NCBI GenBank assembly: GCA_017983695.1
Contig: JAGOAX010000004.1
Coordinates: forward strand, 124,001 to 188,000
DNA length: 64,000 nt
Source of the DNA: Ferruginibacter sp.
Lineage (GTDB): Bacteria; Bacteroidota; Bacteroidia; Chitinophagales; Chitinophagaceae
Direction of reading: 5' to 3'
The position numbers were made by a program, and so were the translations under genes. Shown piece after piece: positions 15,898-23,530 of the stretch (position 1 is its first letter; each line of letters opens with the position of its first letter). The notes under the pieces were generated by a model. It had not been told where the DNA came from. It searched no databases and saw only the letters and a program-made list of their open reading frames with translations.

Positions 15898-17220
15898 TTA
15901 TTGTTTTTTCATTTCTACTTTTTCGCCGTTACCAATGAACCATCCTTTTATCATCTTACCTGTTTTATCAATTTCAAATTCAATAAACCTGCCTGAATTA
16001 TCAGCATAAAAAAAACGGGTTTTTGATTCGGGCTTTAATTCAATATCCGCTGAGCCATCCCGGTGGCGGTATAATTTTCCATTCTTTTTAATGAGTTCGA
16101 TAGGGCCGGTGGATATGTATTTGCCCAGGTAATTATCCAGTATGGCCGTGTCTATTTTCACCTCTTTGGGAGTGTAGGGTATTTGTACCGGCAGGTTAAA
16201 CATTATTGATTCCAATGCAATACCCACTGCGGTTGAATTTGATCCGTTGTTAGAAATGAGCGCAACACAAATATCATCATCAGGAAAATAACTGAGGTAA
16301 GATGAAAAACCCGGAATGCCGCCACTGTGCGATACCCGTTTGTGTGTTTTTAAACTGTCGATGCCAATACCGTAACCATAATTTTCTTTATAAGGCGTTA
16401 ACATTTTTTGGGTTGATGCTGCAGCAAGTACCTGGTTATTGTGCAATGCTTTTGTCCACTGGTACAGATCATCAACAGTTGATACCATGGCACCTGCACT
16501 GTACGGGCCTTCCATTGAAATTTGCATGGCTTGTTGCCAAACACCATCCCTGTTTTTGCCATAACCTTTTGCACGGTAAGCCAAAACAGAATCAAGGTTG
16601 TCCATCAATGTATTTTTCAGCCCCAGTTTTTTAATGATGTTATCCAGCAAATAGTCATTAAATGTTTTTCCTGATGCTTTTTCAACAATTACACCCAGTA
16701 AAAAAAATCCTGAGTTACTGTAGTTCCATTTTGTACCCGGAGAAAAATCAAGCGGTTTATTTTTAAACAGCGCAATCATCGAATCGGTTGAAAGGGGGAG
16801 TATTGCCTTGGGCCAAAACTCGGGCAGGTCGGTATAGTTTGTAATACCTGAGGTATGATTGAGCAACATGTGTACAGTAATACTGTCGCCTTTGGGATAA
16901 TCGGGAATGTATTTAGAAAGTTTATCATCAACACTTAGTTTACCCTGCCCGGCCAGTTGCATAATACAGGCTGCGGTAAACTGTTTGGTAACAGAGCCAA
17001 TTCGATATTTTGTATTCTCTGTGTTAGGAACATTCCATTCCCTGTCGGCCATGCCGAATGCTTTTTTATAAATGACTTTCCCTTTTTGCATAACGAGTAC
17101 AGTGCCGTTAAATTCTTTTATTTTAAACTCGGCCTGTACATACTGATTAAGTAACTCAGGATAATTTTTTTGTGCAGTTATTGCTAATGGCAACAAAAGC
17201 AGCAGGATAATTTTTTTCAT
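15898..17220 (-). CDS. Secreted class C beta-lactamase-like serine hydrolase
   Basis: 440 residues, signal peptide 1-16. The full set of class C motifs is present: S76-V-T-K79, Y167-S-N169 and H-S-G-G near 293. A C-terminal beta domain of about 100 residues follows (starting near YTPKEVKIDTAILDNYLGKY), common in Bacteroidota penicillin-binding-protein-like esterases. Probable periplasmic esterase or D-aminopeptidase. It may share a transcript with the microprotein and the membrane/Bro-N genes downstream, since gaps are short. Paralog of the gene at 8060. Confidence 0.88.
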   Translation of the reverse strand: MKKIILLLLLPLAITAQKNYPELLNQYVQAEFKIKEFNGTVLVMQKGKVIYKKAFGMADREWNVPNTENTKYRIGSVTKQFTAACIMQLAGQGKLSVDDKLSKYIPDYPKGDSITVHMLLNHTSGITNYTDLPEFWPKAILPLSTDSMIALFKNKPLDFSPGTKWNYSNSGFFLLGVIVEKASGKTFNDYLLDNIIKKLGLKNTLMDNLDSVLAYRAKGYGKNRDGVWQQAMQISMEGPYSAGAMVSTVDDLYQWTKALHNNQVLAAASTQKMLTPYKENYGYGIGIDSLKTHKRVSHSGGIPGFSSYLSYFPDDDICVALISNNGSNSTAVGIALESIMFNLPVQIPYTPKEVKIDTAILDNYLGKYISTGPIELIKKNGKLYRHRDGSADIELKPESKTRFFYADNSGRFIEFEIDKTGKMIKGWFIGNGEKVEMKKQ

Positions 17221-17264
17221 AATTATTAATAAATTTAAGGATTGATGTGTAATGTTGGTTCGTT

Positions 17265-17326
17265 CGGGCGGAGTTTTTCGCAGAATTACAATATTAATTG
17301 GAAAGTTGTAACTGCGAACCCCCGCT
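17265..17326. repeat. Imperfect inverted repeat in the serine hydrolase / WG gap
   Basis: Arms TTCGCAG (17277-17283) and CTGCGAA (17312-17318), extended by GGCGGAGTT on the left and CCCCCGCTG on the right. Its layout (G-rich arm, A/T-rich core with AATATTAATTG, C-rich arm) looks like a distant relative of the repeats at 17404 and beyond. Confidence 0.45.
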
Positions 17327-17403
17327 GCTGTAATCTCTTTAAATTATTTTACAGCCACAGTCTGAAAATACAAAAGTGGCAGCACTACAGCAAAACCTCT
17401 TTT

Positions 17404-17516
17404 CAGCAGCGGGGTTTTACACACAATATTTTCATTATTTTGGCAGTATGCGGTGAAAACCCTGCCTGGACGAAAAGCTGAAGCGAACGGTTAGTGAGAC
17501 ACTAACCGGGGCGGAG
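17404..17516 (+). repeat. Dispersed palindromic repeat, copy B, plus hairpin module
   Basis: The first part (17404-17472) is an imperfect palindrome: CAGCGGGGTTTTACACAC, a core AATATTTTCATTATTTTGG, then GTATGCGGTGAAAACCCTGC. The second part (17480-17516) contains CGGTTAGTG / AGA / CACTAACCG, a perfect 9-bp hairpin, inside a 37-base block identical to 18926-18962. This fills most of the 391-base gap between divergent genes, which holds no other visible gene. Confidence 0.75.
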
Positions 17517-17611
17517 ATGTATATTAAGTTGAAAAATACCCAGCAACACGGAGTTTTCAGGAAGGCTTATTTTTTATTTTTAATCTTTGTAAATCTTAAA
17601 TCAAAATTTAA

Positions 17612-18757
17612 ATGACTATTCCTGCCAAATTTTATTGCCTTTCAATCTTTACATTGGCCATGCTTGTTTCATGTAATGAAAATGCCGGCAATGCAGCGGA
17701 TAAAACTAACAGTGACCCAAAAGTTATTACTGCTGTTGTGCCAGTATCTGATGCGGAAATAACAGCAAAATTAAAAGTACTGTTGAAAGGAAAGTATGAT
17801 AATGTATGGGATTATAAAGAGGGAATGATAGCAGTGTCAAAGGCTGATAAATATGGGTTTTGCGATAGTGCCGGAAAAGAGGTGATTCCCTTTATTTATG
17901 ATGGGCCAGCCGAATTCAACGAAGGTGCTGCAGCAGTAAAAAAAGAAGGCAAATACGGATTTATTGATAAAACAGGGAAGGAGCTTTTCCCTTTCAGGCC
18001 TTACGATTATATAGGTGGATTTGAAAATGGATTATCTGCATTTCGTATAATTAAGAGTGGGAAAGAATTGTATGGCTTTGTTGATAAATCCGGCATTGAA
18101 GTAATACCGGCTGTGTATGATGATCTGGAAGTTTCCTGGTTTAAGAATGGAAATGCCATCGTTAAAAAAAATGGTAAGTATGGAAGTATCAATAAACAAA
18201 ATGTTGTAATAATTCCATTTGAATATGAAAGTATAAATGATTTTACCAACGGAATAACTACAGCAAAAAAAGCCGGTAAATGGGGTGTAATAGATACTGC
18301 CAATAAAGTAATGGTTCCTTTTACGATGGATTACGAAACGGTTTACGAATTTAACAGCGGTTATGCATATGTAGAAAAGAATGATACGAAAGGTTATATT
18401 GATATCAATGGAAAACAAGCTTTCACTGATATTAAATTCAGTGAGGCTTTTCCTTTTGGAAAAGATGGCTATGCAGTAGTTTGTGAAGAAAACGGAAAGA
18501 GATATTTATTAAATGCCAATGGAAGTACTTTGTTTAAAGGCTCTGTGTTTACCGACATTAACAAGCTGGAAGATAATACCTACTTAGTTACTCAGGATAG
18601 CGTACAGGGTATTGTAGATAAGACTGGAAAAGTTTTACTACCGGTGAATTATACAAATATTTTACAATTGGGTAATAATTTTCTGCTGGTATCAAAAGAT
18701 GGTAAGCGATTTTATACCAATTATAAAGGAGAGAAAGTAGCAGATTATGTTGAATAA
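17612..18757 (+). CDS. WG-repeat lipoprotein
   Basis: 381 residues with a lipobox AMLVSC (Cys21) and a short linker. The rest is a tandem array of WG beta repeats (KYGFCDSAGKEVIPFIYD, KYGFIDKTGKELFPF, LYGFVDKSGIEVIPAVYD, KWGVIDTANKVMVPF and others), spaced about 45 residues. WG repeats (PF14903) are found in surface or periplasmic proteins and probably mediate binding; no enzymatic role is known. The gene is bracketed by repeat copies B and C and followed by a hairpin. Single gene unit. Confidence 0.88.
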   Translation: MTIPAKFYCLSIFTLAMLVSCNENAGNAADKTNSDPKVITAVVPVSDAEITAKLKVLLKGKYDNVWDYKEGMIAVSKADKYGFCDSAGKEVIPFIYDGPAEFNEGAAAVKKEGKYGFIDKTGKELFPFRPYDYIGGFENGLSAFRIIKSGKELYGFVDKSGIEVIPAVYDDLEVSWFKNGNAIVKKNGKYGSINKQNVVIIPFEYESINDFTNGITTAKKAGKWGVIDTANKVMVPFTMDYETVYEFNSGYAYVEKNDTKGYIDINGKQAFTDIKFSEAFPFGKDGYAVVCEENGKRYLLNANGSTLFKGSVFTDINKLEDNTYLVTQDSVQGIVDKTGKVLLPVNYTNILQLGNNFLLVSKDGKRFYTNYKGEKVADYVE

Positions 18758-18785
18758 AATGCTGCGATAGATAATAGATAACTTG

Positions 18786-18813
18786 TAAGCCTCCGTTTTA
18801 TAATGGAGGCTTA
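18786..18813 (+). terminator. Hairpin after the WG-repeat gene
   Basis: Perfect 9-bp stem TAAGCCTCC (18786-18794) / GGAGGCTTA (18805-18813), 10-base loop. No T tract follows, so termination is likely but weaker than at the other sites. Confidence 0.55.
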
Positions 18814-18839
18814 TAGTATTACTTTGTGGTACTTTAAAA

Positions 18840-18962
18840 TTTCGTCACAGTGGGGTTTCACTCAAGATATTTTGATTATTATAGCAGTATGTGGTAAAAC
18901 CCGCTGGGACGAAAGAGAAAAGACCGAAGCGAACGGTTAGTGAGACACTAACCGGGGCGGAG
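18840..18962 (+). repeat. Dispersed palindromic repeat, copy C, plus hairpin module
   Basis: Outer arms TTTCGTC (18840-18846) and GACGAAA (18908-18914) enclose GTGGGGTTT, a core ATATTTTGATTATTATAGCAG, and GTAAAACCCGCTGG. The hairpin module at 18926-18962 is identical to that of copy B. It lies between the WG gene and the convergent PIN-like gene. Confidence 0.78.
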
Positions 18963-19024
18963 TGGGACAAAAAAGCAACGTCCTGTTTTGTGTGACACGG
19001 ACGGATGCAAATGTTTTTTTTTAT

Positions 19025-20020
19025 TTAGTTAGCTTTCAAAACAAAGTCAATAAATTCTTTAGGTTTCATTACTTCAGTGATAATTCCTTCATTTTTAAAA
19101 ATTGCTTTAGTTTTTTTATATGTTTTCTTGTCAGCAGTTATAAAGTAGTCACAATGTGCTGCATAAAAACAATGTAATGCGTCATTAAATAAATTGTCGT
19201 ACTGATTTTTCTCTGTCAGTTTATCTGAGGCATAACCCACAAAGTCTAACTGCATAAAAATCCCAGTTAGTTTTGAATAGGTTTCATTTTTAGAAGTCTC
19301 TTTATTGTTGCTCTCTTGAAATAATTCTGTAAAAGACTTATTTAACATTGTTTTTGGTAATGTCTTGTCAAGCATTTCGATAACGTTTTCTGAATTATGA
19401 ACTCCGCCATCTATCGGTATTGCTGACCTAAATAAATTCCTCAATTGATTATACACAGTGGGATTGGTTTTCAAGTCATTTGAAAGGGAAATGAAATCTT
19501 CCATAACCGCATATATACTTTTATCAAACCTCGATTTTCTAAACATTAGAGAAATGGCTGAATTGTAATTATCCAATTGTTTAAAGTCAATATCGTGAGG
19601 CAGTTGTTTGAAAGTGTCAAGTATTGCTCCTAGCCCAAATTCTTTTAGTGGTTCAAGAATTGTTTCAAGGCTTGAAGTATCAACGTCGTCATCATTATCA
19701 AGTAAGTCTTGAAAATATTCTTCAGGATTTCTGAGATGCCATTTAGCGCTTTCTTCATTCCAATATTGTGTTAAACAAACGTTCTGGGTCAACAAGGAAA
19801 TGAATTTTAACGCCTCCTGAACTCTTAGTCGTTCACCTTTGTTGTAACTTTTTAGCAGGTCATTTAAATGTGCATTTGAATATGGTATAGTTAAACTTTG
19901 GCTTGATGAATTTATAATTCTTGTTAAAAAGTCAAACGTATTGATGTCTTCTTCATTAGTCAAAATTTCTGGCTGTCGCAATGTTGTAATTATATTCCAG
20001 TCTAGATAAAGTTTTGTCAT
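19025..20020 (-). CDS. PIN-like domain protein, unknown function
   Basis: 331 residues. The N-terminus KLYLDWNIITTL has the first acidic residue (Asp7) expected of a PIN-like nuclease, and the C-terminus NDALHCFYAAHCDYFITADKK has the typical D-x-x-H-x-x-x-A / Y-F-I-T-x-D block of late PIN-fold strands. The 250 residues between are helical, much longer than a toxin PIN domain (about 130). No antitoxin gene adjoins. It may be a larger standalone ribonuclease, possibly defence related. Isolated between repeat copies C and D, suggesting lateral entry; this is inference. Confidence 0.6.
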   Translation of the reverse strand: MTKLYLDWNIITTLRQPEILTNEEDINTFDFLTRIINSSSQSLTIPYSNAHLNDLLKSYNKGERLRVQEALKFISLLTQNVCLTQYWNEESAKWHLRNPEEYFQDLLDNDDDVDTSSLETILEPLKEFGLGAILDTFKQLPHDIDFKQLDNYNSAISLMFRKSRFDKSIYAVMEDFISLSNDLKTNPTVYNQLRNLFRSAIPIDGGVHNSENVIEMLDKTLPKTMLNKSFTELFQESNNKETSKNETYSKLTGIFMQLDFVGYASDKLTEKNQYDNLFNDALHCFYAAHCDYFITADKKTYKKTKAIFKNEGIITEVMKPKEFIDFVLKAN

Positions 20021-20131
20021 TGTGAAAGATGTTCGATAGAATTATAACCCATCATAAATATACACATGTTTTAGGTAGCTTAAACTAGTGTCAATCTAAT
20101 GTAACAAAAACAATAATATGCTTTAAAACTA

Positions 20132-20202
20132 TTCGTTCCAGCGGGGTTTCGTATAAAATATTTTCATTATCATAATAGCATGCAGTAAAAACCCGCTGAC
20201 AC
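20132..20202 (+). repeat. Dispersed palindromic repeat, copy D
   Basis: CAGCGGGGTTTC (20139-20150), core AATATTTTCATTATCATAATAG, then GCAGTAAAAACCCGCTG (to 20198). The arms form a stem of about 11 bp with one bulge. No second hairpin module. It lies between the start of the PIN-like gene and the end of the OMP gene. Confidence 0.75.
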
Positions 20203-20222
20203 AAAAAAATATTTGTAATTCT

Positions 20223-20882
20223 TTACAACGGCAACGTAAGCCCTGTAATTAACGACAGCGCATTAGTTTTAATCGTACTGGTATAAGCGGTTGTAGTTTT
20301 ATTGGTATTCACCAATCCGTAATTATCATGAATGACAATAACTAATTTTAGTTTTTGCCGTAAGGGAATTTGAATACCAGCATTAGCAGCAATACCAAAG
20401 TTGAAAGATTTGGTATTGCTGGATGTTGATTTAGTACTGCTTATAGTGGGTTCTTTTCTTTTAACAACGAAGTGGTTGCTAAGTAGTAATCCTAAAAACA
20501 CCCCGGTGCCCATAGTGAACCTGGTTTTCTTTCCGGTAGTATAAGTGGCCAGAACTGGCAGGTTCAGGTAATTTTTTTTCATCAATACGTCACCTTTGTC
20601 AAATATACCACCACTGGTAGACTCAAAAGTGAGGTTACGGTAGCTCCATCCATTTTGATCGTATTGCGGCATGGCAGTAATGCCAACATGATTACTCAGG
20701 TTGTATTGGATATGCCCGCCGATACCAACGCCGGTTAAAGTACTTTTGTAATCCTTGTTAACTGCACTGCCATACGCTGAATTGATATTGATACCGGCCT
20801 GAAAGCCATATTCCCAGCTATGTTTTTGAGCGTTGCTTTTAATGGCAATCAACATAATAGCTGCGATAAGATATCTTTTCAT
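20223..20882 (-). CDS. Outer-membrane beta-barrel (porin-family) protein
   Basis: 219 residues with a signal peptide ending near SNAQK (residue 19). The mature part matches the eight-stranded Bacteroidota barrel type (OMP_b-brl_2): WEYGFQAGININS at the start, regular alternating strands such as GVGIGGHIQYNLSNHVGITAMPQY, and a final strand ending LSLITGLTLPL. Role unknown; such proteins are generally structural or small porins. Single gene. Confidence 0.82.
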   Translation of the reverse strand: MKRYLIAAIMLIAIKSNAQKHSWEYGFQAGININSAYGSAVNKDYKSTLTGVGIGGHIQYNLSNHVGITAMPQYDQNGWSYRNLTFESTSGGIFDKGDVLMKKNYLNLPVLATYTTGKKTRFTMGTGVFLGLLLSNHFVVKRKEPTISSTKSTSSNTKSFNFGIAANAGIQIPLRQKLKLVIVIHDNYGLVNTNKTTTAYTSTIKTNALSLITGLTLPL

Positions 20883-20969
20883 AACTGGGGTTTAGGCAAA
20901 TGACAATATGAATTAATATAGCGTTGCATGGTAATCTAAAGCTATATAAAATTATTGTAAAGGCTGTAA

Positions 20970-21000
20970 TAAAAAAGCCTTCATAACGAAGGCTTTTTTA
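20970..21000 (-). terminator. Intrinsic terminator after the YhcH-like gene
   Basis: Stem AAAAAAGCCTTC (20971-20982) / GAAGGCTTTTTT (20988-20999) with a five-base loop. It lies right after the stop of the leftward gene at 21002 and has T-runs on both strands. Confidence 0.85.
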
Positions 21001-21001
21001 T

Positions 21002-21457
21002 TTATAGTTTTACTTTTATCACCAGTTTTCGTATCGAATGATCATCAGCAGCAATCATGGGAGAATGCACATCTTCGGGAAAGAAAATGGCAAACTGCCC
21101 GTTGGTTAAGCCAAAATACATATCGGGTACATCGTTGTAAAAGCTTACATCTTTTTCAGCATTGTATTCGCCTTTGGGTGCGGTACAATTCTGGCGGGGT
21201 TTCCAGCCAATGGTTTCTTTACCGTTGATGCATAATTGAATGTCGATATTTTTATCGTGGCATTCAAACTTGGCAATAGATTCTGCAGCGCTCATTCCGG
21301 CTTTATCGGAAAAGATGGCTTTTAATCCTTCGGCAATATCGTACTTCCCAATTTCTATGTTGGCAAGGTCGGTTGCAGCAATGTATTCGAATGCTTTTGC
21401 AAACAAAGGATGGATGCTAAAGTATTTGGATGCGTTTTCTATTGTATCTACTATCAT
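21002..21457 (-). CDS. YhcH/YjgK/YiaL (EbgC-like, DUF386) family protein
   Basis: 151 residues matching the DUF386 cupin-like family: start MIVDTIENASKYF, middle ESIAKFECHDKNIDIQLCINGKE, and late FYNDVPDMYF and FFPEDVHSPMIA with the His cluster that binds metal. The family includes EbgC and sugar-anomerase-like proteins of sialic acid and hexuronate operons. Lying 134 bases downstream of kdgK in the same direction, it probably assists uronate metabolism, perhaps as an epimerase or anomerase; the exact reaction is unproven. Confidence 0.85.
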   Translation of the reverse strand: MIVDTIENASKYFSIHPLFAKAFEYIAATDLANIEIGKYDIAEGLKAIFSDKAGMSAAESIAKFECHDKNIDIQLCINGKETIGWKPRQNCTAPKGEYNAEKDVSFYNDVPDMYFGLTNGQFAIFFPEDVHSPMIAADDHSIRKLVIKVKL

Positions 21458-21471
21458 AAAATTTTTATTAC

Positions 21472-21591
21472 GGCCTCACCCCAACCCCTCTCCTAAAGAG
21501 AGGGAACTCGAATGGGCATCATTAATGTTGAATATATTCTCCTCTTTAATCTTCTCCATTTCCCTCCCTTTGGGGGAGGATAGGTGGGGCC
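21472..21591. repeat. Composite inverted-repeat element between kdgK and yhcH-like gene
   Basis: Ends GGCCTCACC (21472-21480) and GGTGGGGCC (21583-21591) pair with one mismatch. Inside are two hairpins: CCCTCTC / GAGAGGG (21486-21504, perfect 7 bp) and a C-rich / G-rich pair around 21562-21580. It looks like the short C-rich intergenic repeats common in Bacteroidota genomes and may reduce transcription from kdgK into the downstream gene. No coding capacity. Confidence 0.65.
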
Positions 21592-22617
21592 TTAACGTTG
21601 CACCCTTCCACTACCATCACCTTTCATCAATTCTTTTACATCACTTAAAGTTGCATGGTTTAAATCGCCGGGGATAGTGTGTTTTAAAGCGGAAGCCGCA
21701 ACGCCGAATTCGGCAGCATCAACAGTGCTCATGCCGGTAACAAGGCCATAAATTAAACCGCTGGCAAAACTGTCGCCGCTGCCCACACGGTCAATAATAC
21801 GTACGCTGTATTTTTTGGTATGGTGAAAAGCTTTGCCATCATATACCAGTGCACTCCAGCCATTATCACTTGCACTATAGCTTTCTCTTAATGAAGAAGC
21901 AATAAATTTAAAATTAAATTTCGCCTGCATCTGGTTAAATACATCTTTATAGCCATCAAGGTTTAACTCGCCTTTGGTAATATCGCTGTGTGCAGCTTTA
22001 AAACCAAGGCAGGTTTCTGCATCTTCTTCATTACCGATACACACATCAACAAACTGGCACAGTTCGCTCATTACTTTTTGTGCTTTTTCTTTGCTCCACA
22101 ATTTTTTACGGTAGTTAAGATCAATACTTGTGGTAATGCCTTTTGCTTTGGCAGCTTTTAAAGCAGCCATAGTAAGTGCAGCAGCTTTATCGCTTAATGC
22201 AGGCGTAATACCGGTGGTATGAAACCAGTCGGCACCTTCTAAAATTTTATCAAAATCAAATTCGCTGATGTCAACATCGGCAATGGATGCACCTGCACGG
22301 TCGTACACCACCTGCGATGCTCTCATACTTGCACCGGTTTCTAAAAAGTAAATACCCAGCCTGTCGCCACCACGGGCAATATATTGTGTATCCACACCAT
22401 AACGGCGCAAATGGTTTATTGCCGACTGGCCAATAGGATTGTTAGGTACTTTGGTAACAAAGGTTCCGTTTTCTCCATAATTGCAAATAGCAGCAGCCAC
22501 ATTGGCTTCGCCACCACCATAAGTAACATCAAATGTATCTGCTTGTACAAAACGTTTGTAATCCGGCGTAGATAAACGCAACATAATTTCTCCGAGAGTA
22601 ACAACTTTTTTTGGCAT
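21592..22617 (-). CDS. kdgK: 2-keto-3-deoxygluconate kinase (PfkB family)
   Basis: 341 residues. The N-terminus GEIMLRLSTPDYKRF and the glycine-rich TYGGGEANVA are typical of KDG and fructokinase-like PfkB kinases. The C-terminal catalytic signature reads DRVGSGDSFASGL, with the catalytic Asp in GSGD. The protein ends GDGSGRVQR, which I recall as a common tail of Bacteroidota KDG kinases. It phosphorylates KDG to KDPG, the substrate of the divergent eda product. The promoter would be in the shared gap with the 22721-22744 dyad. Confidence 0.88.
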   Translation of the reverse strand: MPKKVVTLGEIMLRLSTPDYKRFVQADTFDVTYGGGEANVAAAICNYGENGTFVTKVPNNPIGQSAINHLRRYGVDTQYIARGGDRLGIYFLETGASMRASQVVYDRAGASIADVDISEFDFDKILEGADWFHTTGITPALSDKAAALTMAALKAAKAKGITTSIDLNYRKKLWSKEKAQKVMSELCQFVDVCIGNEEDAETCLGFKAAHSDITKGELNLDGYKDVFNQMQAKFNFKFIASSLRESYSASDNGWSALVYDGKAFHHTKKYSVRIIDRVGSGDSFASGLIYGLVTGMSTVDAAEFGVAASALKHTIPGDLNHATLSDVKELMKGDGSGRVQR

Positions 22618-22720
22618 CGTTAAAATATTAAAAGCGGGTTATAAATAAATATAGTGAGGGGTCAAAGATGATTATAAATTGCCTAACAAGCAAGGAATTA
22701 GCAGGATATTTACACATAAA

Positions 22721-22744
22721 ATTTACGGAAACGTTCCCGTAAAT
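22721..22744. promoter_or_regulatory. Perfect dyad operator candidate between kdgK and eda
   Basis: ATTTACGG (22721-22728) and CCGTAAAT (22737-22744) are a perfect inverted repeat around AAACGTTC with a central C-G step at 22732/22733, the style of LacI-family operators. The bases TTACGGAAACGTT recur with two differences (TTACGCAAACGAT) at 51102-51114 before the third SusC. The remainder of the 197-base gap shows no gene. Confidence 0.6.
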
Positions 22745-22814
22745 AATTATTCAGCCATTTACGCTTTCATTACAAATTTGTTGTTACTTTCATCTTTTAA
22801 AACATCTTATAAAA

Positions 22815-23477
22815 ATGGCAAGCAAAGCAGAAATATTAAACGGCATAATTGAACAGGGTTTTTTACCCCTGTATTTTAATAAGGATACACAGGTAAGTAT
22901 TGACCTGATGAAGACATTGTATAAGTGCGGTGTAAAATCGCTGGAGTACACCAACCGTGGCGATGATGCCCTGCAGAATTTTAAAGCCATGAAGGCAGTA
23001 CGTGATGCAGAATTACCCGGCATGGCATTGGGTGTGGGCACTATTAAGAATACAAAAGATGCGCAGGCCTTTATTGATGCTGGCGCCGATTTTTTAATTG
23101 GCCCCGGTTACGAGCAGGGTGTTGCTGACCTGGCAAAAGCAAAAGATATATTTTATTCGCCGGGTTGTATGACGCCAAGTGAGATTATTACTGCAGAGAA
23201 TAATGGCATCCAACTGGTAAAATTATTTCCGGGTAATATTTTAGGGCCGGAGTTTATGGCGGGTATTAAAGAAGTATTCCGTAATTTGAAGTTTATGCCT
23301 ACCGGCGGTGTTGATTTGGACCTGGGTAATTTATCGGCCTGGTTTACTGCCGGTGTTTGTGCAGTAGGTATGGGTAGTAAATTAATTACTAAAAAAATAA
23401 TGGAAGACAAAGATTACGCAACACTGGAAACAAAAATTAAACAATGCTTTGATTTAGTTAAGGAAGCAAGGAAATAA
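22815..23477 (+). CDS. eda: KDPG / 4-hydroxy-2-oxoglutarate aldolase
   Basis: 220 residues, the normal length of class I KDPG aldolase. The catalytic Glu is in LEYTNRGDD (family E-x-T-x-R), the Schiff-base Lys in VKLFPGN (family K-F-F-P-A), and the phosphate-binding glycine loop in FMPTGGVD. It splits KDPG into pyruvate and glyceraldehyde-3-phosphate, ending the pectin uronate route. Divergent from kdgK and followed 53 bases later by the MFS transporter gene, with a hairpin between. Confidence 0.93.
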   Translation: MASKAEILNGIIEQGFLPLYFNKDTQVSIDLMKTLYKCGVKSLEYTNRGDDALQNFKAMKAVRDAELPGMALGVGTIKNTKDAQAFIDAGADFLIGPGYEQGVADLAKAKDIFYSPGCMTPSEIITAENNGIQLVKLFPGNILGPEFMAGIKEVFRNLKFMPTGGVDLDLGNLSAWFTAGVCAVGMGSKLITKKIMEDKDYATLETKIKQCFDLVKEARK

Positions 23478-23492
23478 TATTATATTCATTAC

Positions 23493-23519
23493 GCCACTTT
23501 GCTATAGTGGCTTTATTTT
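23493..23519 (+). terminator. Weak hairpin between eda and the transporter gene
   Basis: Stem GCCACT (23493-23498) / AGTGGC (23506-23511) followed by TTTATTTT. It may partly terminate eda transcripts and lower transporter expression. Confidence 0.45.
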
Positions 23520-23530
23520 AAAAAACGATT

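Noticed and set aside
19025..20020. Toxin-antitoxin pair built on the PIN-like gene
   Set aside because: The protein is far longer than PIN toxins and there is no small antitoxin gene on either side.
17404..20202. Integron attC sites between the WG and PIN-like genes
   Set aside because: The palindromes are of suitable size, but the ends do not match RYYYAAC / GTTRRRY core sites (the GTTAGTG in the hairpin fails at position six) and no integrase gene is visible. Kept only as a repeat family.
21592..21621. C-terminal tail of KdgK created by the adjacent repeat
   Set aside because: The tail GDGSGRVQR looks like a normal end for Bacteroidota KDG kinases and the repeat stops at the stop codon, so it does not contribute residues.
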